From an uncultured Sterolibacterium sp. (GTDB lineage: Bacteria > Pseudomonadota > Gammaproteobacteria > Burkholderiales > Rhodocyclaceae): a stretch of 64,000 bases of DNA. The notes under the pieces were generated by a model. The model was not told the DNA's origin and ran no database searches. It worked only from the letters and a program-made list of their open reading frames with translations. The stretch covers positions 35,473 through 99,472 of the forward strand of contig CAILCO010000039.1 of the NCBI GenBank assembly GCA_903832735.1, written 5' to 3'. Shown piece after piece: positions 51,494-60,480 of the stretch. Made by a program: the position numbers and the translations under genes. The stretch's first letter is position 1. The number at the start of each line of letters is the position of its first letter.

Positions 51494-52270
51494 ATGGACT
51501 TTGCTTACAGCTTTGCGGGATTTGCCGTCGGTGGCATCGTCGGGCTGACCGGGGTCGGCGGCGGCTCGCTGATGACGCCGCTCCTGGTTTTGTTCTTCGG
51601 CATCCACCCGGCCACCGCGGTAGGCACCGACCTGCTCTACGCCGCCATCACCAAGTCGGGCGGCACCTTCGTCCATGCCAGGAAGGGCAACGTGTACTGG
51701 CGCGTCACCGGACTCCTGGCCGCGGGCAGCCTGCCCGCGGCCGCCCTGACCCTGATCGTGGTGGCGCAGCACTCCGCCTCGGGCGCGCCCTCCAGCCATC
51801 TGATCTCGATCGCCCTGGGCATCGCCCTGCTGCTGACCGCGCTGGCCCTGATCTTCCGCCGCCGGCTGCAGATTCTGGCGAAATCCGGCGCGACAGAGTG
51901 GCTCACCGAACGCAGCAGGAACTGGCTGACCGTCGCGGTCGGCGCCGCACTCGGCGCGCTGGTCTCGGTCTCCTCGGTCGGGGCGGGCGCGCTGGGCATT
52001 ACGGCCTTGTTCTTCCTCTACCCGAAGCTCTCGACGCGGCGCATTGTCGGCTCCGATCTCGCCCACGCCGTGCCGCTGACCCTGGCGGCCGGAATGGGCC
52101 ACTGGTGGCTGGGCAGCGTCGATTGGGCGCTGCTCGCCAGCCTGCTGATCGGCTCGCTGCCGGGCATTTTCATCGGCAGCCACTTAAGCAGTCGCGTGCC
52201 GGAACGCGTCCTGAGACCGACCCTGGCAGCGATGCTGATCCTGGTCGGTGGCCGACTGATTACTCAATAG
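51494..52270 (+). CDS. TSUP/TauE-SafE-family transporter, probable sulfate or sulfite permease
   Basis: Membrane protein of 258 aa with eight or so hydrophobic helices. It has the family features GFAVGGIVGLTGVGGGSLMTPLLV (first half) and VGAALGALVSVSSVGAGALGITALFFLYP (second half), with FGIHPATAVGTDLLYAAITKSGG. TSUP proteins carry sulfite, sulfate, taurine-derived sulfonates or related anions. Being first in the cys operon, next to cysB, suggests sulfate uptake or sulfite export. ATG 51494 is preferred; a TTG at 51482 is in frame. Confidence 0.88.
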   Translation: MDFAYSFAGFAVGGIVGLTGVGGGSLMTPLLVLFFGIHPATAVGTDLLYAAITKSGGTFVHARKGNVYWRVTGLLAAGSLPAAALTLIVVAQHSASGAPSSHLISIALGIALLLTALALIFRRRLQILAKSGATEWLTERSRNWLTVAVGAALGALVSVSSVGAGALGITALFFLYPKLSTRRIVGSDLAHAVPLTLAAGMGHWWLGSVDWALLASLLIGSLPGIFIGSHLSSRVPERVLRPTLAAMLILVGGRLITQ

Positions 52271-52292
52271 ACTTACGATTCACGGAGAACCT

Positions 52293-53987
52293 ATGTATCG
52301 CTACGATGAAATTGATCACCGCCTGGTCGCCGAACGCGTCGCCCAGTTTCGCGACCAGACCCGGCGCCATCTGATCGGCGAACTCTCCGAAGACGAGTTC
52401 CGCCCCTTGCGCCTGCAGAACGGCCTCTATGTCCAGCGCCACGCGCCGATGCTGCGCATCGCCGTGCCCTATGGCATGCTGTCGAGCCGGCAACTGCGGA
52501 AGCTTGCGCATATCGCCAGGACCTACGACCGCGGCACCGGCCATTTCACCACCCGGCAGAACCTGCAGTTCAACTGGCTCAAGCTACCGGAAGTCCCGGA
52601 GATCCTCGCCGAACTGGCCGAGGTCGAGATGCATGCCATACAGACTTCGGGCAACTGCATCCGCAACGTCACCTCCGATCACTACGCCGGCGTCGCCGCC
52701 GACGAGGTCAGCGATCCGCGGCCGTGGGCAGAAGTCCTCCGCCAGTGGTCCACCTTCCACCCGGAGTTCGCCTATCTACCGCGCAAGTTCAAGATCGCGG
52801 TGAACGCCGCGAAGAGCGACCGCACCGTCGCCGCGGCGCACGATATCGGCCTGCACCTGACCCATAACGCCGAGGGCGAAACCGGTTTCGTCGTCCAGGT
52901 CGGCGGCGGGCTCGGACGCACGCCCATCCTCGGCCCGGTGATCCGCGAATTCCTGCCCGCCCGGCATCTGCTCAGTTATTGCGAGGCGATCCTGCGCATC
53001 TACAACCGCCACGGACGGCGCGACAACATCTACAAGGCGCGCATCAAGATCCTGGTCAAGTCCCTGGGCGCCGCCGAATTCGCTCGCCAGGTCGAAGAGG
53101 AATGGGCGCATCTGAAGGACGGCCCTGAGGATATCGGCGCCGCCGAAGTCGAACGCATCGCGGCTCATTTCACGGCGCCGACGTATCAGCTCCTGGCGGA
53201 AAAGGACGCGCTGTTCGAAGTCAGGAAGCGCGACGACAAGGCTTTCAGTCGTTGGGTCGAGCGCAACGTTCATAGTCACAAGGTGCCCGGCTACGCCATC
53301 GTCACACTCTCGCTGAAGGCGCCCGGCCTGGCCCCCGGCGACATCACGGCCGCGCAGATGGATGCGGTGGCGGCACTCGCCGACGACTACAGCTTCGGCG
53401 AACTTCGCGTCTCGCATGAGCAGAATCTGATCCTCGCCGACGTCAGGCAGCGCGACCTGTTTTCGCTGTGGCAGGAGGCCCGCGCCGCCGGCCTTGCGAC
53501 GCCGACCGTAGGTTTGCTCGCCGACATCATCTGCTGCCCCGGCGGAGATTACTGTTCGCTGGCCAACGCCAAGTCGATCCCGATCGCGCAGGCGATCCAG
53601 AGCCGCTTCGAGGATCTCGACTATCTCCACGACATCGGCGAACTGTCCTTGAACATTTCCGGCTGCATGAACGCCTGCGGCCACCATCATGTCGGCAACA
53701 TCGGCGTGCTCGGCGTCGATAAGCATGGCGAGGAGTGGTATCAGGTTTCGATCGGCGGCAGCGCGGGAAACGTCCAGGGTCACGATGCCGCGCTCGGCGA
53801 GGCCATCGGCCCGTCCTTCGCCGCGGATGAAATGCCCGACGTGGTCGAGAGCCTGGTCGATACCTATCTCGCCCATCGCCACGCCGACGAACTTTTTATC
53901 GACACCGTACGCCGCATCGGCGTCGCGCCATTCAAGTCGCGTGTTTACGCGACCTCAGAGGAAGAAAGGAAGGTTGCAAATGCCTAA
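52293..53987 (+). CDS. cysI: Assimilatory sulfite reductase haemoprotein (CysI/Sir type)
   Basis: Sirohaem-[4Fe-4S] enzyme of 564 aa that reduces sulfite to sulfide in six electrons. The cluster and sirohaem ligands are seen as CCPGGDYC (Cys-x6-Cys type) and SGCMNACGHHHVGNIG. Ferredoxin-like halves show RGTGHFTTRQNLQFNW and VSHEQNLILADV. No CysJ flavoprotein gene is adjacent, so electrons may come from ferredoxin or another donor. It fits the family usually called nitrite/sulfite reductase; the cys neighbours decide the role. Its stop overlaps the DUF934 start by 8 nt. Confidence 0.92.
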   Translation: MYRYDEIDHRLVAERVAQFRDQTRRHLIGELSEDEFRPLRLQNGLYVQRHAPMLRIAVPYGMLSSRQLRKLAHIARTYDRGTGHFTTRQNLQFNWLKLPEVPEILAELAEVEMHAIQTSGNCIRNVTSDHYAGVAADEVSDPRPWAEVLRQWSTFHPEFAYLPRKFKIAVNAAKSDRTVAAAHDIGLHLTHNAEGETGFVVQVGGGLGRTPILGPVIREFLPARHLLSYCEAILRIYNRHGRRDNIYKARIKILVKSLGAAEFARQVEEEWAHLKDGPEDIGAAEVERIAAHFTAPTYQLLAEKDALFEVRKRDDKAFSRWVERNVHSHKVPGYAIVTLSLKAPGLAPGDITAAQMDAVAALADDYSFGELRVSHEQNLILADVRQRDLFSLWQEARAAGLATPTVGLLADIICCPGGDYCSLANAKSIPIAQAIQSRFEDLDYLHDIGELSLNISGCMNACGHHHVGNIGVLGVDKHGEEWYQVSIGGSAGNVQGHDAALGEAIGPSFAADEMPDVVESLVDTYLAHRHADELFIDTVRRIGVAPFKSRVYATSEEERKVANA

Positions 53988-54516
53988 CATAATCAAGAAC
54001 GGGGTCGTCAGCGACGACGCCTGGAAACTCATCACCGTCTCCGCCGGCGACAGCCCGGAAACGGTCAAGCTACCGGTCGGCCCGCTGCTGGTGCCGGCCT
54101 CGGTCTGGCGCGCCCGCCGCGCCGAGCTGATCAACCGCGAATACGAACACGGCTGGCGGCTCGGCGTCTGGCTCACGGCCGAAGAAGGGCCTGAGTCCAT
54201 CGCCACGGATGTTGATGACTTGACCGTCATCGCCGTCGAATTCTCCCGCTTCGCCGATGGCCGCGGCTATTCGACGGCGCGCCTCTTGCGCACCCGCTAC
54301 GGCTATAAAGGCGAACTGCGCGCCATCGGCGACGTGTTGCGCGATCAGTTGTTCTATCTCCAGCGCGTCGGTTTCGACGCCTTTGCGCTGCGCGCCGACA
54401 AGAGTGCGGAGGATGCGCGGGTGAGCCTCGCGGACTTTTCCGCCGCCTACCAGAGCGCCGCCGACCTGTCGCTTAGCCTGCAACGTCGCGCCGCGACGAC
54501 GCGCCTGGCGGCATGA
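53980..54516 (+). CDS. DUF934 family protein in the sulfate assimilation operon
   Basis: Protein of 178 aa with no signal or membrane segment. The family shows LLVPASVWRARRAELI, EGPESIATDVDDL, and AVEFSRFADGRGYSTARLLRTRYGYKGELRAIGDVLRDQLFYLQRVGFDAFALR, recognised from FADGRGYSTARLLR and LFYLQRVGFDAF. DUF934 genes nearly always sit beside cysI in proteobacteria and are thought to help sulfite reduction, but the activity is undefined. Its start lies inside the end of cysI. Confidence 0.9.
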   Translation: MPNIIKNGVVSDDAWKLITVSAGDSPETVKLPVGPLLVPASVWRARRAELINREYEHGWRLGVWLTAEEGPESIATDVDDLTVIAVEFSRFADGRGYSTARLLRTRYGYKGELRAIGDVLRDQLFYLQRVGFDAFALRADKSAEDARVSLADFSAAYQSAADLSLSLQRRAATTRLAA

Positions 54517-54529
54517 CGCTGGCAGAATC

Positions 54530-55327
54530 ATGAACAAGCCTTTCGAACTCGAGCCGTTCGAGACAACGCTGGCCGACAAGGTCGCGGCCGTATCGCAACT
54601 CCTCGCCGAGATCGCTCGGAACCATGCCCCGGCCGCCTTTGCCAACAGCCTGGGCGCCGAGGACATGGTGCTGACCGACCTGATCCTGCGTCAAGGCCTC
54701 GCCATCGAGATCTTCTCGCTTGACACCGGCCGGCTGCCACAGGAAACCTACACGCTGATGCAGGACGTGCAACAGCACTACGGCCTCAAGCTCAGGCTCT
54801 ACTACCCACGCCACGACCTGATCGAAGCGTACACGCGGGACCACGGCATCAATGCCTTCTTTGAATCCATCGAATTGCGCCGCGCCTGCTGTCATGCACG
54901 CAAGGTCGAACCGCTTGCCCGGGCGCTGGCGGGCAAGCGGGCCTGGATCACCGGGCTGCGCGCAGAGCAGTCGGCGACCCGGGAGGCTCTGCCGCGGCGC
55001 GAATTCGACGAAGCCAATGGCCTGGAGAAATTCAATCCGCTGGCCGACTGGAGCGAGCGAGAAGTGTGGGCCTACCTGCGCAACCATGACGTGCCGTACA
55101 ACGCATTGCATGACCAACATTACCCGAGCATCGGTTGCGCCCCATGCACTCGCGCGATCACAGTTGGAGAAGACCTCCGCGCCGGCCGCTGGTGGTGGGA
55201 AAACCCAGACACCAAGGAATGCGGTTTGCACCGCATTCCTGTCGTTGTTTCGGCGGAGGTTAGCGAGAGCGTGGCGGACGTTAACACGCAAAGTTCCGGC
55301 CGGAGCCAAAACGAGGACACTTTATGA
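54530..55327 (+). CDS. cysH: Assimilatory APS reductase with iron-sulfur ligands
   Basis: Reduces adenylyl sulfate to sulfite and AMP. The product is 265 aa. It has FANSLGAEDMVLTDLILR (PP-loop-like), FSLDTGRLPQETYTL, and the four Cys typical of [4Fe-4S] APS reductases: CC in RACCHARK and CAPC in IGCAPCTRAI. The catalytic Cys lies in the C-terminal ECGLH. PAPS-only enzymes lack the CC...CxxC set, so APS is the likely substrate. This fits the absence of cysC here. The ATG of cysD overlaps its stop. Confidence 0.93.
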   Translation: MNKPFELEPFETTLADKVAAVSQLLAEIARNHAPAAFANSLGAEDMVLTDLILRQGLAIEIFSLDTGRLPQETYTLMQDVQQHYGLKLRLYYPRHDLIEAYTRDHGINAFFESIELRRACCHARKVEPLARALAGKRAWITGLRAEQSATREALPRREFDEANGLEKFNPLADWSEREVWAYLRNHDVPYNALHDQHYPSIGCAPCTRAITVGEDLRAGRWWWENPDTKECGLHRIPVVVSAEVSESVADVNTQSSGRSQNEDTL

Positions 55328-56253
55328 AGGCGGCAGTTAGTCAACACACCCTCTCCCACCTCGATTGGCTTGAGGCCGAGGCCATCCACATCCTGCGCGA
55401 AGTGGCCGGCCAGTGTGCCAATCCGGTGTTGTTGTTTTCCGGCGGAAAGGATTCGATCTGCCTGCTGCGCCTGGCCGAGAAGGCCTTCCGCCCGGGGAAA
55501 TTTCCCTTTCCGCTGATGCATATCGATACCGGCCACAACTACGCCGAAGTGATCGCGGCCCGTGATCGTATCGCCCATGCCATCGGCGAGCGCCTGATCG
55601 TTCGCTCTGTCGAGGATTCCATGGCGCGCGGCACGGTGGTCCTGAAATCCGCGAATGAGTCGCGCAACAAGCATCAGTCGGTGACCCTGCTCGAAGCGAT
55701 CGCCGAGTTCGAGTTCGATGCCTGCATCGGCGGCGCGCGGCGCGACGAGGAGAAGGCCCGCGCCAAGGAGCGAATTTTTTCTTTCCGTGACGAGTTCGGC
55801 CAGTGGGATCCGAAGAACCAGCGCCCCGAGCTTTGGGATCTGTACAACGCGCGCAGCATGAAGGGCGAAAACATCCGCGTCTTCCCTATCTCCAACTGGA
55901 CCGAACTCGATGTCTGGCAATATATCGAGCGCGAGCAACTCGACCTGCCGGCGATCTACTTTGCCCACACCCGGCCGGTGGTGCGCCGGAAGGATCTGCA
56001 TGGCGAGTCCATTGTGCCGGTGACCAAGCTTACGCCAGCCAGGGCGAATGAAACGGTCGAGGAAATTTCCGTGCGCTACCGCACCGTCGGCGACATCACC
56101 TGCACGGCCCCGGTGGAATCGACTGCCGACAGCGTGGCCATGATCATCGCGGAAACGGCACTATGCTGCGTCACGGAACGCGGCGCCACCCGGCTCGACG
56201 ACCAGGCCTCGGAGGCTGCCATGGAACAACGCAAGAAAGCAGGGTATTTCTGA
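55324..56253 (+). CDS. cysD: Sulfate adenylyltransferase small subunit
   Basis: Subunit of ATP sulfurylase, 309 aa. It has the PP-loop FSGGKDSICLL that binds ATP and DIRCIGG-like DACIGGARRDEEKARAKERIFSFRDEFGQWDPKNQRPELW, recognised from GGARRDEEKARAKER. It makes APS from sulfate with CysN. ATG 55324 overlaps the cysH stop (ATGA), and the stop TGA shares bases with the cysN ATG. Confidence 0.96.
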   Translation: MKAAVSQHTLSHLDWLEAEAIHILREVAGQCANPVLLFSGGKDSICLLRLAEKAFRPGKFPFPLMHIDTGHNYAEVIAARDRIAHAIGERLIVRSVEDSMARGTVVLKSANESRNKHQSVTLLEAIAEFEFDACIGGARRDEEKARAKERIFSFRDEFGQWDPKNQRPELWDLYNARSMKGENIRVFPISNWTELDVWQYIEREQLDLPAIYFAHTRPVVRRKDLHGESIVPVTKLTPARANETVEEISVRYRTVGDITCTAPVESTADSVAMIIAETALCCVTERGATRLDDQASEAAMEQRKKAGYF

Positions 56254-57524
56254 TGTCAGCCTTTGAACGCTTGCCCGAAATTGACAACGGCCTGTTGCGC
56301 TTCCTGACCTGCGGCAGCGTCGACGACGGCAAGAGCACGCTGATCGGGCGCTTACTTTTCGACAGCAAGGCGATCCTCGCCGACACACTGTCGGCCATCA
56401 CCCGGACGTCGCAACGCCGCGGCATGGAAGCCGTCGATCTGTCCCTGCTCACCGACGGCCTGCAAGCCGAACGCGAACAGGGCATCACTATCGATGTCGC
56501 CTATCGCTACTTCACAAGCGGCAAGCGCAAGTACATCGTCGCCGATGCCCCGGGCCACGAACAATACACGCGCAACATGGTCACCGCGGCTTCCACGGCC
56601 AGCCTGGCGATCATTTTGATCGACGCTCGCCGTGGCGTGCTGACCCAGACCCGGCGGCATTCCTATATCGCCCATCTGCTCGGCATTCCGCATATCGTCG
56701 TTGCCGTAAACAAGATGGACCTGGTCAGCCACTCTCAGGAACGCTTTGAGGAAATAAAAAGTGATTACCTCGGCTTCACCGGACAACTGGGCATCGCCAA
56801 TCCGCGTTTCATTCCCATTTCGGCGCTGAACGGCGACATGATCGTGGAGCGCGGCGCGGATCTTGGCTGGTACGCCGGTCAGACGTTGTTCGAGATGCTC
56901 GAATCCACCCCGTCCGAACATGGCGAGAGCGATCAGAAATTACGTTTTCCGGTCCAATATGTTTGCCGTCCTCAGAGCGAGGAACACCACGATTTCAGAG
57001 GCTATATGGGCCGGCTCGAGTCCGGCGAAATCGCCGTCGGCGATGCCGTGATGATCGTTCCTGCCGGTCACAGGACCAGGGTGAAGGATATCCAGATCAT
57101 GGGCCGGTCTCAGCCTCGCGCCATCGCCGAGCAGTCGGTGACGCTGCTCCTGGAAGACGACATCGATATTTCACGCGGCGACATGATCGTCAAGCCCGAA
57201 GAAGCGCCGCTGATATCCCGGGAAATCGAAGCAACGGTCTGCTGGCTGGGTGACTCGCCGCTGGACCCGAGGCGCAAGTATCTGCTGCGCCATACCACGC
57301 GAGAGACCCAGGCGCGCGTCGCAGGGATCTCCCACCGACTCGATCTGAACACGCTGGAGCGGTACGCCGCCGAACAACTGCACTGCAACGACATCGCTCG
57401 GGTAAAATTTCGTCTGGCGCAATCCGTGTGCGTCGATGCCTATGCAGAGAACCGCGCCACCGGCGCGTTCATCATCATCGACGAGGCGAACAACAATACT
57501 GTCGGAGCTGGGATGATCCTCTGA
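56253..57524 (+). CDS. cysN: Sulfate adenylyltransferase large (GTPase) subunit
   Basis: GTP-hydrolysing regulatory subunit of ATP sulfurylase, 423 aa. The GTPase motifs are LTCGSVDDGKSTLIGRLL (G1), EREQGITIDVAYRYF (G2), DAPGHEQYTRNM (G3) and VNKMDL (G4), followed by two EF-Tu-like beta-barrel domains. There is no fused CysC kinase domain, so APS goes straight to CysH. ATG 56253 gives the correct N-terminus; an upstream in-frame ATG at 56163 lies inside cysD and is unlikely. Confidence 0.96.
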   Translation: MSAFERLPEIDNGLLRFLTCGSVDDGKSTLIGRLLFDSKAILADTLSAITRTSQRRGMEAVDLSLLTDGLQAEREQGITIDVAYRYFTSGKRKYIVADAPGHEQYTRNMVTAASTASLAIILIDARRGVLTQTRRHSYIAHLLGIPHIVVAVNKMDLVSHSQERFEEIKSDYLGFTGQLGIANPRFIPISALNGDMIVERGADLGWYAGQTLFEMLESTPSEHGESDQKLRFPVQYVCRPQSEEHHDFRGYMGRLESGEIAVGDAVMIVPAGHRTRVKDIQIMGRSQPRAIAEQSVTLLLEDDIDISRGDMIVKPEEAPLISREIEATVCWLGDSPLDPRRKYLLRHTTRETQARVAGISHRLDLNTLERYAAEQLHCNDIARVKFRLAQSVCVDAYAENRATGAFIIIDEANNNTVGAGMIL

Positions 57525-57608
57525 TAATATCGCGCAACCTGAGGCCGCTAGCGGAACAATACACAGCTGCGGCTGTCTTCAGTGAGTCCTTCACCGAGAA
57601 TCAACACC

Positions 57609-58106
57609 ATGCGCCGACTTCAATCAGCTAGTTTTCCCTTCGCACTCTCGCTCGTCGCAGGAATTTCGCTCGTCGCAGCCGCTGTATTCCTGGCGCAATT
57701 TCTGCGGATTGCCGCCTGTCCGCTGTGCATCTTGCAGCGCATGCTTTACCTGGGACTGTCCGGCGCCGCCGTGATCGGCCTGCTGACAATCAGGCAGCGA
57801 TTACTGAATCTTGTGGCGGCATTTCTGATGCTCGCTTTCTCGGCCGCTGGTGCTTTCGTCGCCGGCTACCAGACTTACCTGCAGCGCTTCGCCCAGGATA
57901 CGCAATGCAGCGGCGCCATGGCTTGGTGGGAAGTGCTCGTGGACTGGGCTGGTGAGAAAATCCCGGTACTATTCCGAGCCAGTGGGCTGTGCTCCGAACC
58001 AGGATGGAAATTCCTCGGTTTATCGATCGCCGAATTGTCTCTGCTGGCGTTTTTCGTCCTGACTCTGCTGTCGCTGTATACCCTGCTGCGACGAAATCGG
58101 ACGTGA
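57609..58106 (+). CDS. dsbB: Disulfide bond formation protein B
   Basis: Inner-membrane quinone reductase of 165 aa that re-oxidises DsbA. Four membrane helices are evident. The first redox pair is CPLC in IAACPLCILQRMLYLG; the second loop has Cys in DTQCSGAMAWWEV and in SGLCSEPGW. ATG 57609 gives a standard N-terminus. It follows cysN by 84 bp and is the last gene of the G+C-rich backbone before the A+T-rich island. Confidence 0.93.
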   Translation: MRRLQSASFPFALSLVAGISLVAAAVFLAQFLRIAACPLCILQRMLYLGLSGAAVIGLLTIRQRLLNLVAAFLMLAFSAAGAFVAGYQTYLQRFAQDTQCSGAMAWWEVLVDWAGEKIPVLFRASGLCSEPGWKFLGLSIAELSLLAFFVLTLLSLYTLLRRNRT

Positions 58107-58238
58107 ATTGTCTGCGTAGAATGGAGATGAAAAAAAGGCCAGGTGAACCTCAAGCCCCTCTCTTCCCGTGTTGCTTTTTTTGAAGCCTCACTCGAAGAAT
58201 GGGACTTGAACCAGCCTACAAATAAGTGGGCAAAAAAC

Positions 58239-58260
58239 AAGGGAGCCAACTGGCTCCCTT
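58239..58260 (-). terminator. Intrinsic terminator of the transposase-like gene
   Basis: AAGGGAGCCA (58239-58248) and TGGCTCCCTT (58251-58260) form a perfect 10-bp stem with a 2-nt centre. Read on the minus strand the stem is followed by TTGTTTTTTG, a classic U-run. It lies 21 bp after the stop of the minus-strand gene at 58281. Confidence 0.85.
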
Positions 58261-58280
58261 TGTCATGGTGGCTACGCCCC

Positions 58281-60005
58281 TCATTCGTAATACAGCACGT
58301 CCTTATAGGACAGGGGTGCATTAGCCAGTCCGAGACGCATAGCCGCCGTAGTGGTTATGCCGTCTTTCTTACGAACGTCAATGTAGTTGTGGACCACTCG
58401 GAAGATGTCCAACAACTTGCCCACCATGGCGGGGTTATAGGCACTGTAACCATTCCATGTACGTCCGTCATTCGCAGACGAACGCACGGCACGTTCAAAC
58501 AGAGATATACGCCGTCTCACCTTCTCAAAGAAGCTATCCACTCCGTGGAGCGTGGCTTTGTTATACAACCATGCCACATGGTCTTCATCAAAGGCCTGAT
58601 GTTCTGTAATCCAGCACATGGCCTTTTCAGGCTCTGACATATCGGGTAAAGGATGCTTTACCCATCTATCCTGCCACTTGCCAATACTGCTGATATTGGC
58701 AATAGCCTCTTTTAACAATTCCAACTTGATTTCATTGTCAGTCTTATTGGGGAAGTCGGCTTTACGCTCCCTCAATAATGCTTTTGAAGCACCCGTGATT
58801 TGACGCTTTTCATCCACCGTCATCCGTTTATTGATGGAAACATAAAACGCTTCTGCTTTATGTGCTTTGACTTCATCCTTAAATACGGCCAAGCAAGCAG
58901 CCCGAATGCCTGATTCTTGGTCCAGAAAGAAACGCCACTTCTTAACATTGGGCATTAAAGCCTTTAAATAGTAGAAGTGGGCAATCATCGTGTACTCGCT
59001 ATGGATTTGTAATCCATAACTCGGCAATTGTTCGTCTTCTGTTTTATCGTCGAAGTTTTCAACGTCTTCACGACTCTCCAATGCCACGTATTTTTTCTTA
59101 ACATTAGCCATTAAGTTATCCGTCGTGAAAGCACGGCTTTCGCTACGGGTCACAGAGTCCGTGTAATCCGCTTGGGTCCAATACCGTGCGGTTTCACGCA
59201 GGGGAGCCGCTAATGCGGAATCGCCATTGGCTACGGCCAATGTTTCAATAACATTTTTATCTGCATGACTATCGAAGTTGGGATGGACGCCAAACACATA
59301 GTGGGTCGTGTTATCGACGCTGGTCATAGCGGATAACACCACATTGCGTTTGTCTTTTCTCTCACCCCAATTAATCACATGGTCTTGGCGGTCAATCGAA
59401 ATATTAAGGCGTTCAATGTCCATGGAGGAAAGCTTGCTTTCCCTATTACCCGCAAAGGCCATGCATTGCGAATGAATGTAATCAATACGGTGATACAACA
59501 GGGACCACGAAATACCCAACATATCAACAATACGGCTTAATGGCACTTTGTTGACGAGCATTTTAAAAATGTCGAGGTTGTGATAGGTATCCCGTTGTCC
59601 GCTGGAAGCTTTGGGCTTGGATACCGTCTTTAAACACGCATTACAGCGATACCGTTGTGTACCGCTGGCGGTTTTGCCAAAGGCTCTGTAAGCCTTCTTT
59701 GTGCCCACGGGCACCCCATGGTTAAGACATTCGTCATTAAGGCAGGAAAGGGGCTTATCGCCCAACGTATGGGCAATAAGACGCTTAATCTCTTCATCAA
59801 TACCTTGATTGCTTTTAATGGGTGGTGTTTCACCACACTTAACGCATTTAAGTAAAGGCATCGCCTTTCCACCATAGGTAATGACATAGGCCTTGGGATG
59901 GTGTTCTGGGTCCAATCCGTAGTTCTCACACTTCGGATTCTTACAGGTATTGTATTGAATACCATTAAAGGCACTTGGAATCCATGCCTTGCTCACTTTT
60001 ACCAT
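58281..60005 (-). CDS. Zinc-ribbon DDE transposase-like protein (IS1/IS1595-like)
   Basis: Protein of about 574 aa from ATG 60005; a TTG at 60035 is also in frame. It starts with zinc-ribbon Cys pairs (CKNPKC, LKCVKCGE, then CLNDEC and RYRCNACLKTVS). A helix-turn-helix-like segment follows (NKVPLSRIVDMLGISWSLLYHRIDYIHSQC). The catalytic core has Asp in SSMDIERLNI, Asp in FFLDQESGIRAAC and a candidate Glu in FFEKVRRRISLFERA. The pattern is that of IS1/IS1595-type DDE enzymes but the protein is longer. No terminal inverted repeats were found, so it could also be a resident gene of the island. Confidence 0.6.
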   Translation of the reverse strand: MVKVSKAWIPSAFNGIQYNTCKNPKCENYGLDPEHHPKAYVITYGGKAMPLLKCVKCGETPPIKSNQGIDEEIKRLIAHTLGDKPLSCLNDECLNHGVPVGTKKAYRAFGKTASGTQRYRCNACLKTVSKPKASSGQRDTYHNLDIFKMLVNKVPLSRIVDMLGISWSLLYHRIDYIHSQCMAFAGNRESKLSSMDIERLNISIDRQDHVINWGERKDKRNVVLSAMTSVDNTTHYVFGVHPNFDSHADKNVIETLAVANGDSALAAPLRETARYWTQADYTDSVTRSESRAFTTDNLMANVKKKYVALESREDVENFDDKTEDEQLPSYGLQIHSEYTMIAHFYYLKALMPNVKKWRFFLDQESGIRAACLAVFKDEVKAHKAEAFYVSINKRMTVDEKRQITGASKALLRERKADFPNKTDNEIKLELLKEAIANISSIGKWQDRWVKHPLPDMSEPEKAMCWITEHQAFDEDHVAWLYNKATLHGVDSFFEKVRRRISLFERAVRSSANDGRTWNGYSAYNPAMVGKLLDIFRVVHNYIDVRKKDGITTTAAMRLGLANAPLSYKDVLYYE

Positions 60006-60136
60006 TCGTTTCGCCGTGTCATTAAAACACCGCAAATCATAAAGCGAATTGGGATTTAATGCAATGACTTTCTTATACTTTTATTTGGAGCTACGCTCCA
60101 TTTACCTTGCCATTACACGACTGAATTCAATGGGTA

Positions 60137-60355
60137 TTAAACATTAGGGGTGGACTTCCTGACTGCCTGTTGATATGCCTCGTATAACTCGGGTGCTTTG
60201 TCTTTAAGCCTATCGAGTTCATTGATTTTCCAATCCACCAATAGCTCTTTGGTCTTGTTGGAGAAGTTGGTGTGTAGAAGCTTGCATAAAACTTCCAACT
60301 GATGCGATAGCTCTTCATCAAGCTTTACGTTTTTCGATTTCTGCTGTGTGGTCAT
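60137..60355 (-). CDS. Small ribbon-helix-helix-like protein
   Basis: Protein of 72 aa from ATG 60355, with AAGGA 7 nt upstream. A short Lys-rich beta segment (SKNVKLDEELSHQLEVLCKLL) leads into two helices (NFSNKTKELLVDWKINELDRLKDKAPELYEAY). The order strand-helix-helix resembles Arc/MetJ-type repressors. A perfect palindrome, CTATAC-AAG-GTATAG, lies just upstream of the ribosome site, suggesting self-control. Family assignment is by pattern only. Confidence 0.5.
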   Translation of the reverse strand: MTTQQKSKNVKLDEELSHQLEVLCKLLHTNFSNKTKELLVDWKINELDRLKDKAPELYEAYQQAVRKSTPNV

Positions 60356-60368
60356 ATAGATATTCCTT

Positions 60369-60383
60369 CTATACAAGGTATAG
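60369..60383. promoter_or_regulatory. Palindromic operator-like site in the island
   Basis: CTATAC (60369-60374), AAG, GTATAG (60378-60383) is a perfect inverted repeat 14 bp before the start of the small minus-strand gene and ~98 bp upstream of the divergent methyltransferase gene. It may control both. The surroundings are A/T-rich (ATTTATTCAGAATATTT), a likely promoter zone. Confidence 0.5.
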
Positions 60384-60480
60384 CATTTATTCAGAATATT
60401 TCAATAAATAGCCTGTATTTAATTGACTTAAGTTTGTTTTCTGGCAATTTGGTATTAAACCAAAAGAAAAGAAGACAAAT

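Noticed and set aside
52293..53987. Calling the sirohaem enzyme a nitrite reductase
   Set aside because: The fold alone does not decide, but DUF934, cysH, cysD, cysN and cysB around it favour sulfite.
58200..58225. GGTTCAAGTCC on the minus strand, like a tRNA T-arm, next to the island
   Set aside because: The T-stem does not pair beyond two bases and no acceptor, D or anticodon arms are found nearby. It may be chance, so no tRNA or attachment site is called.
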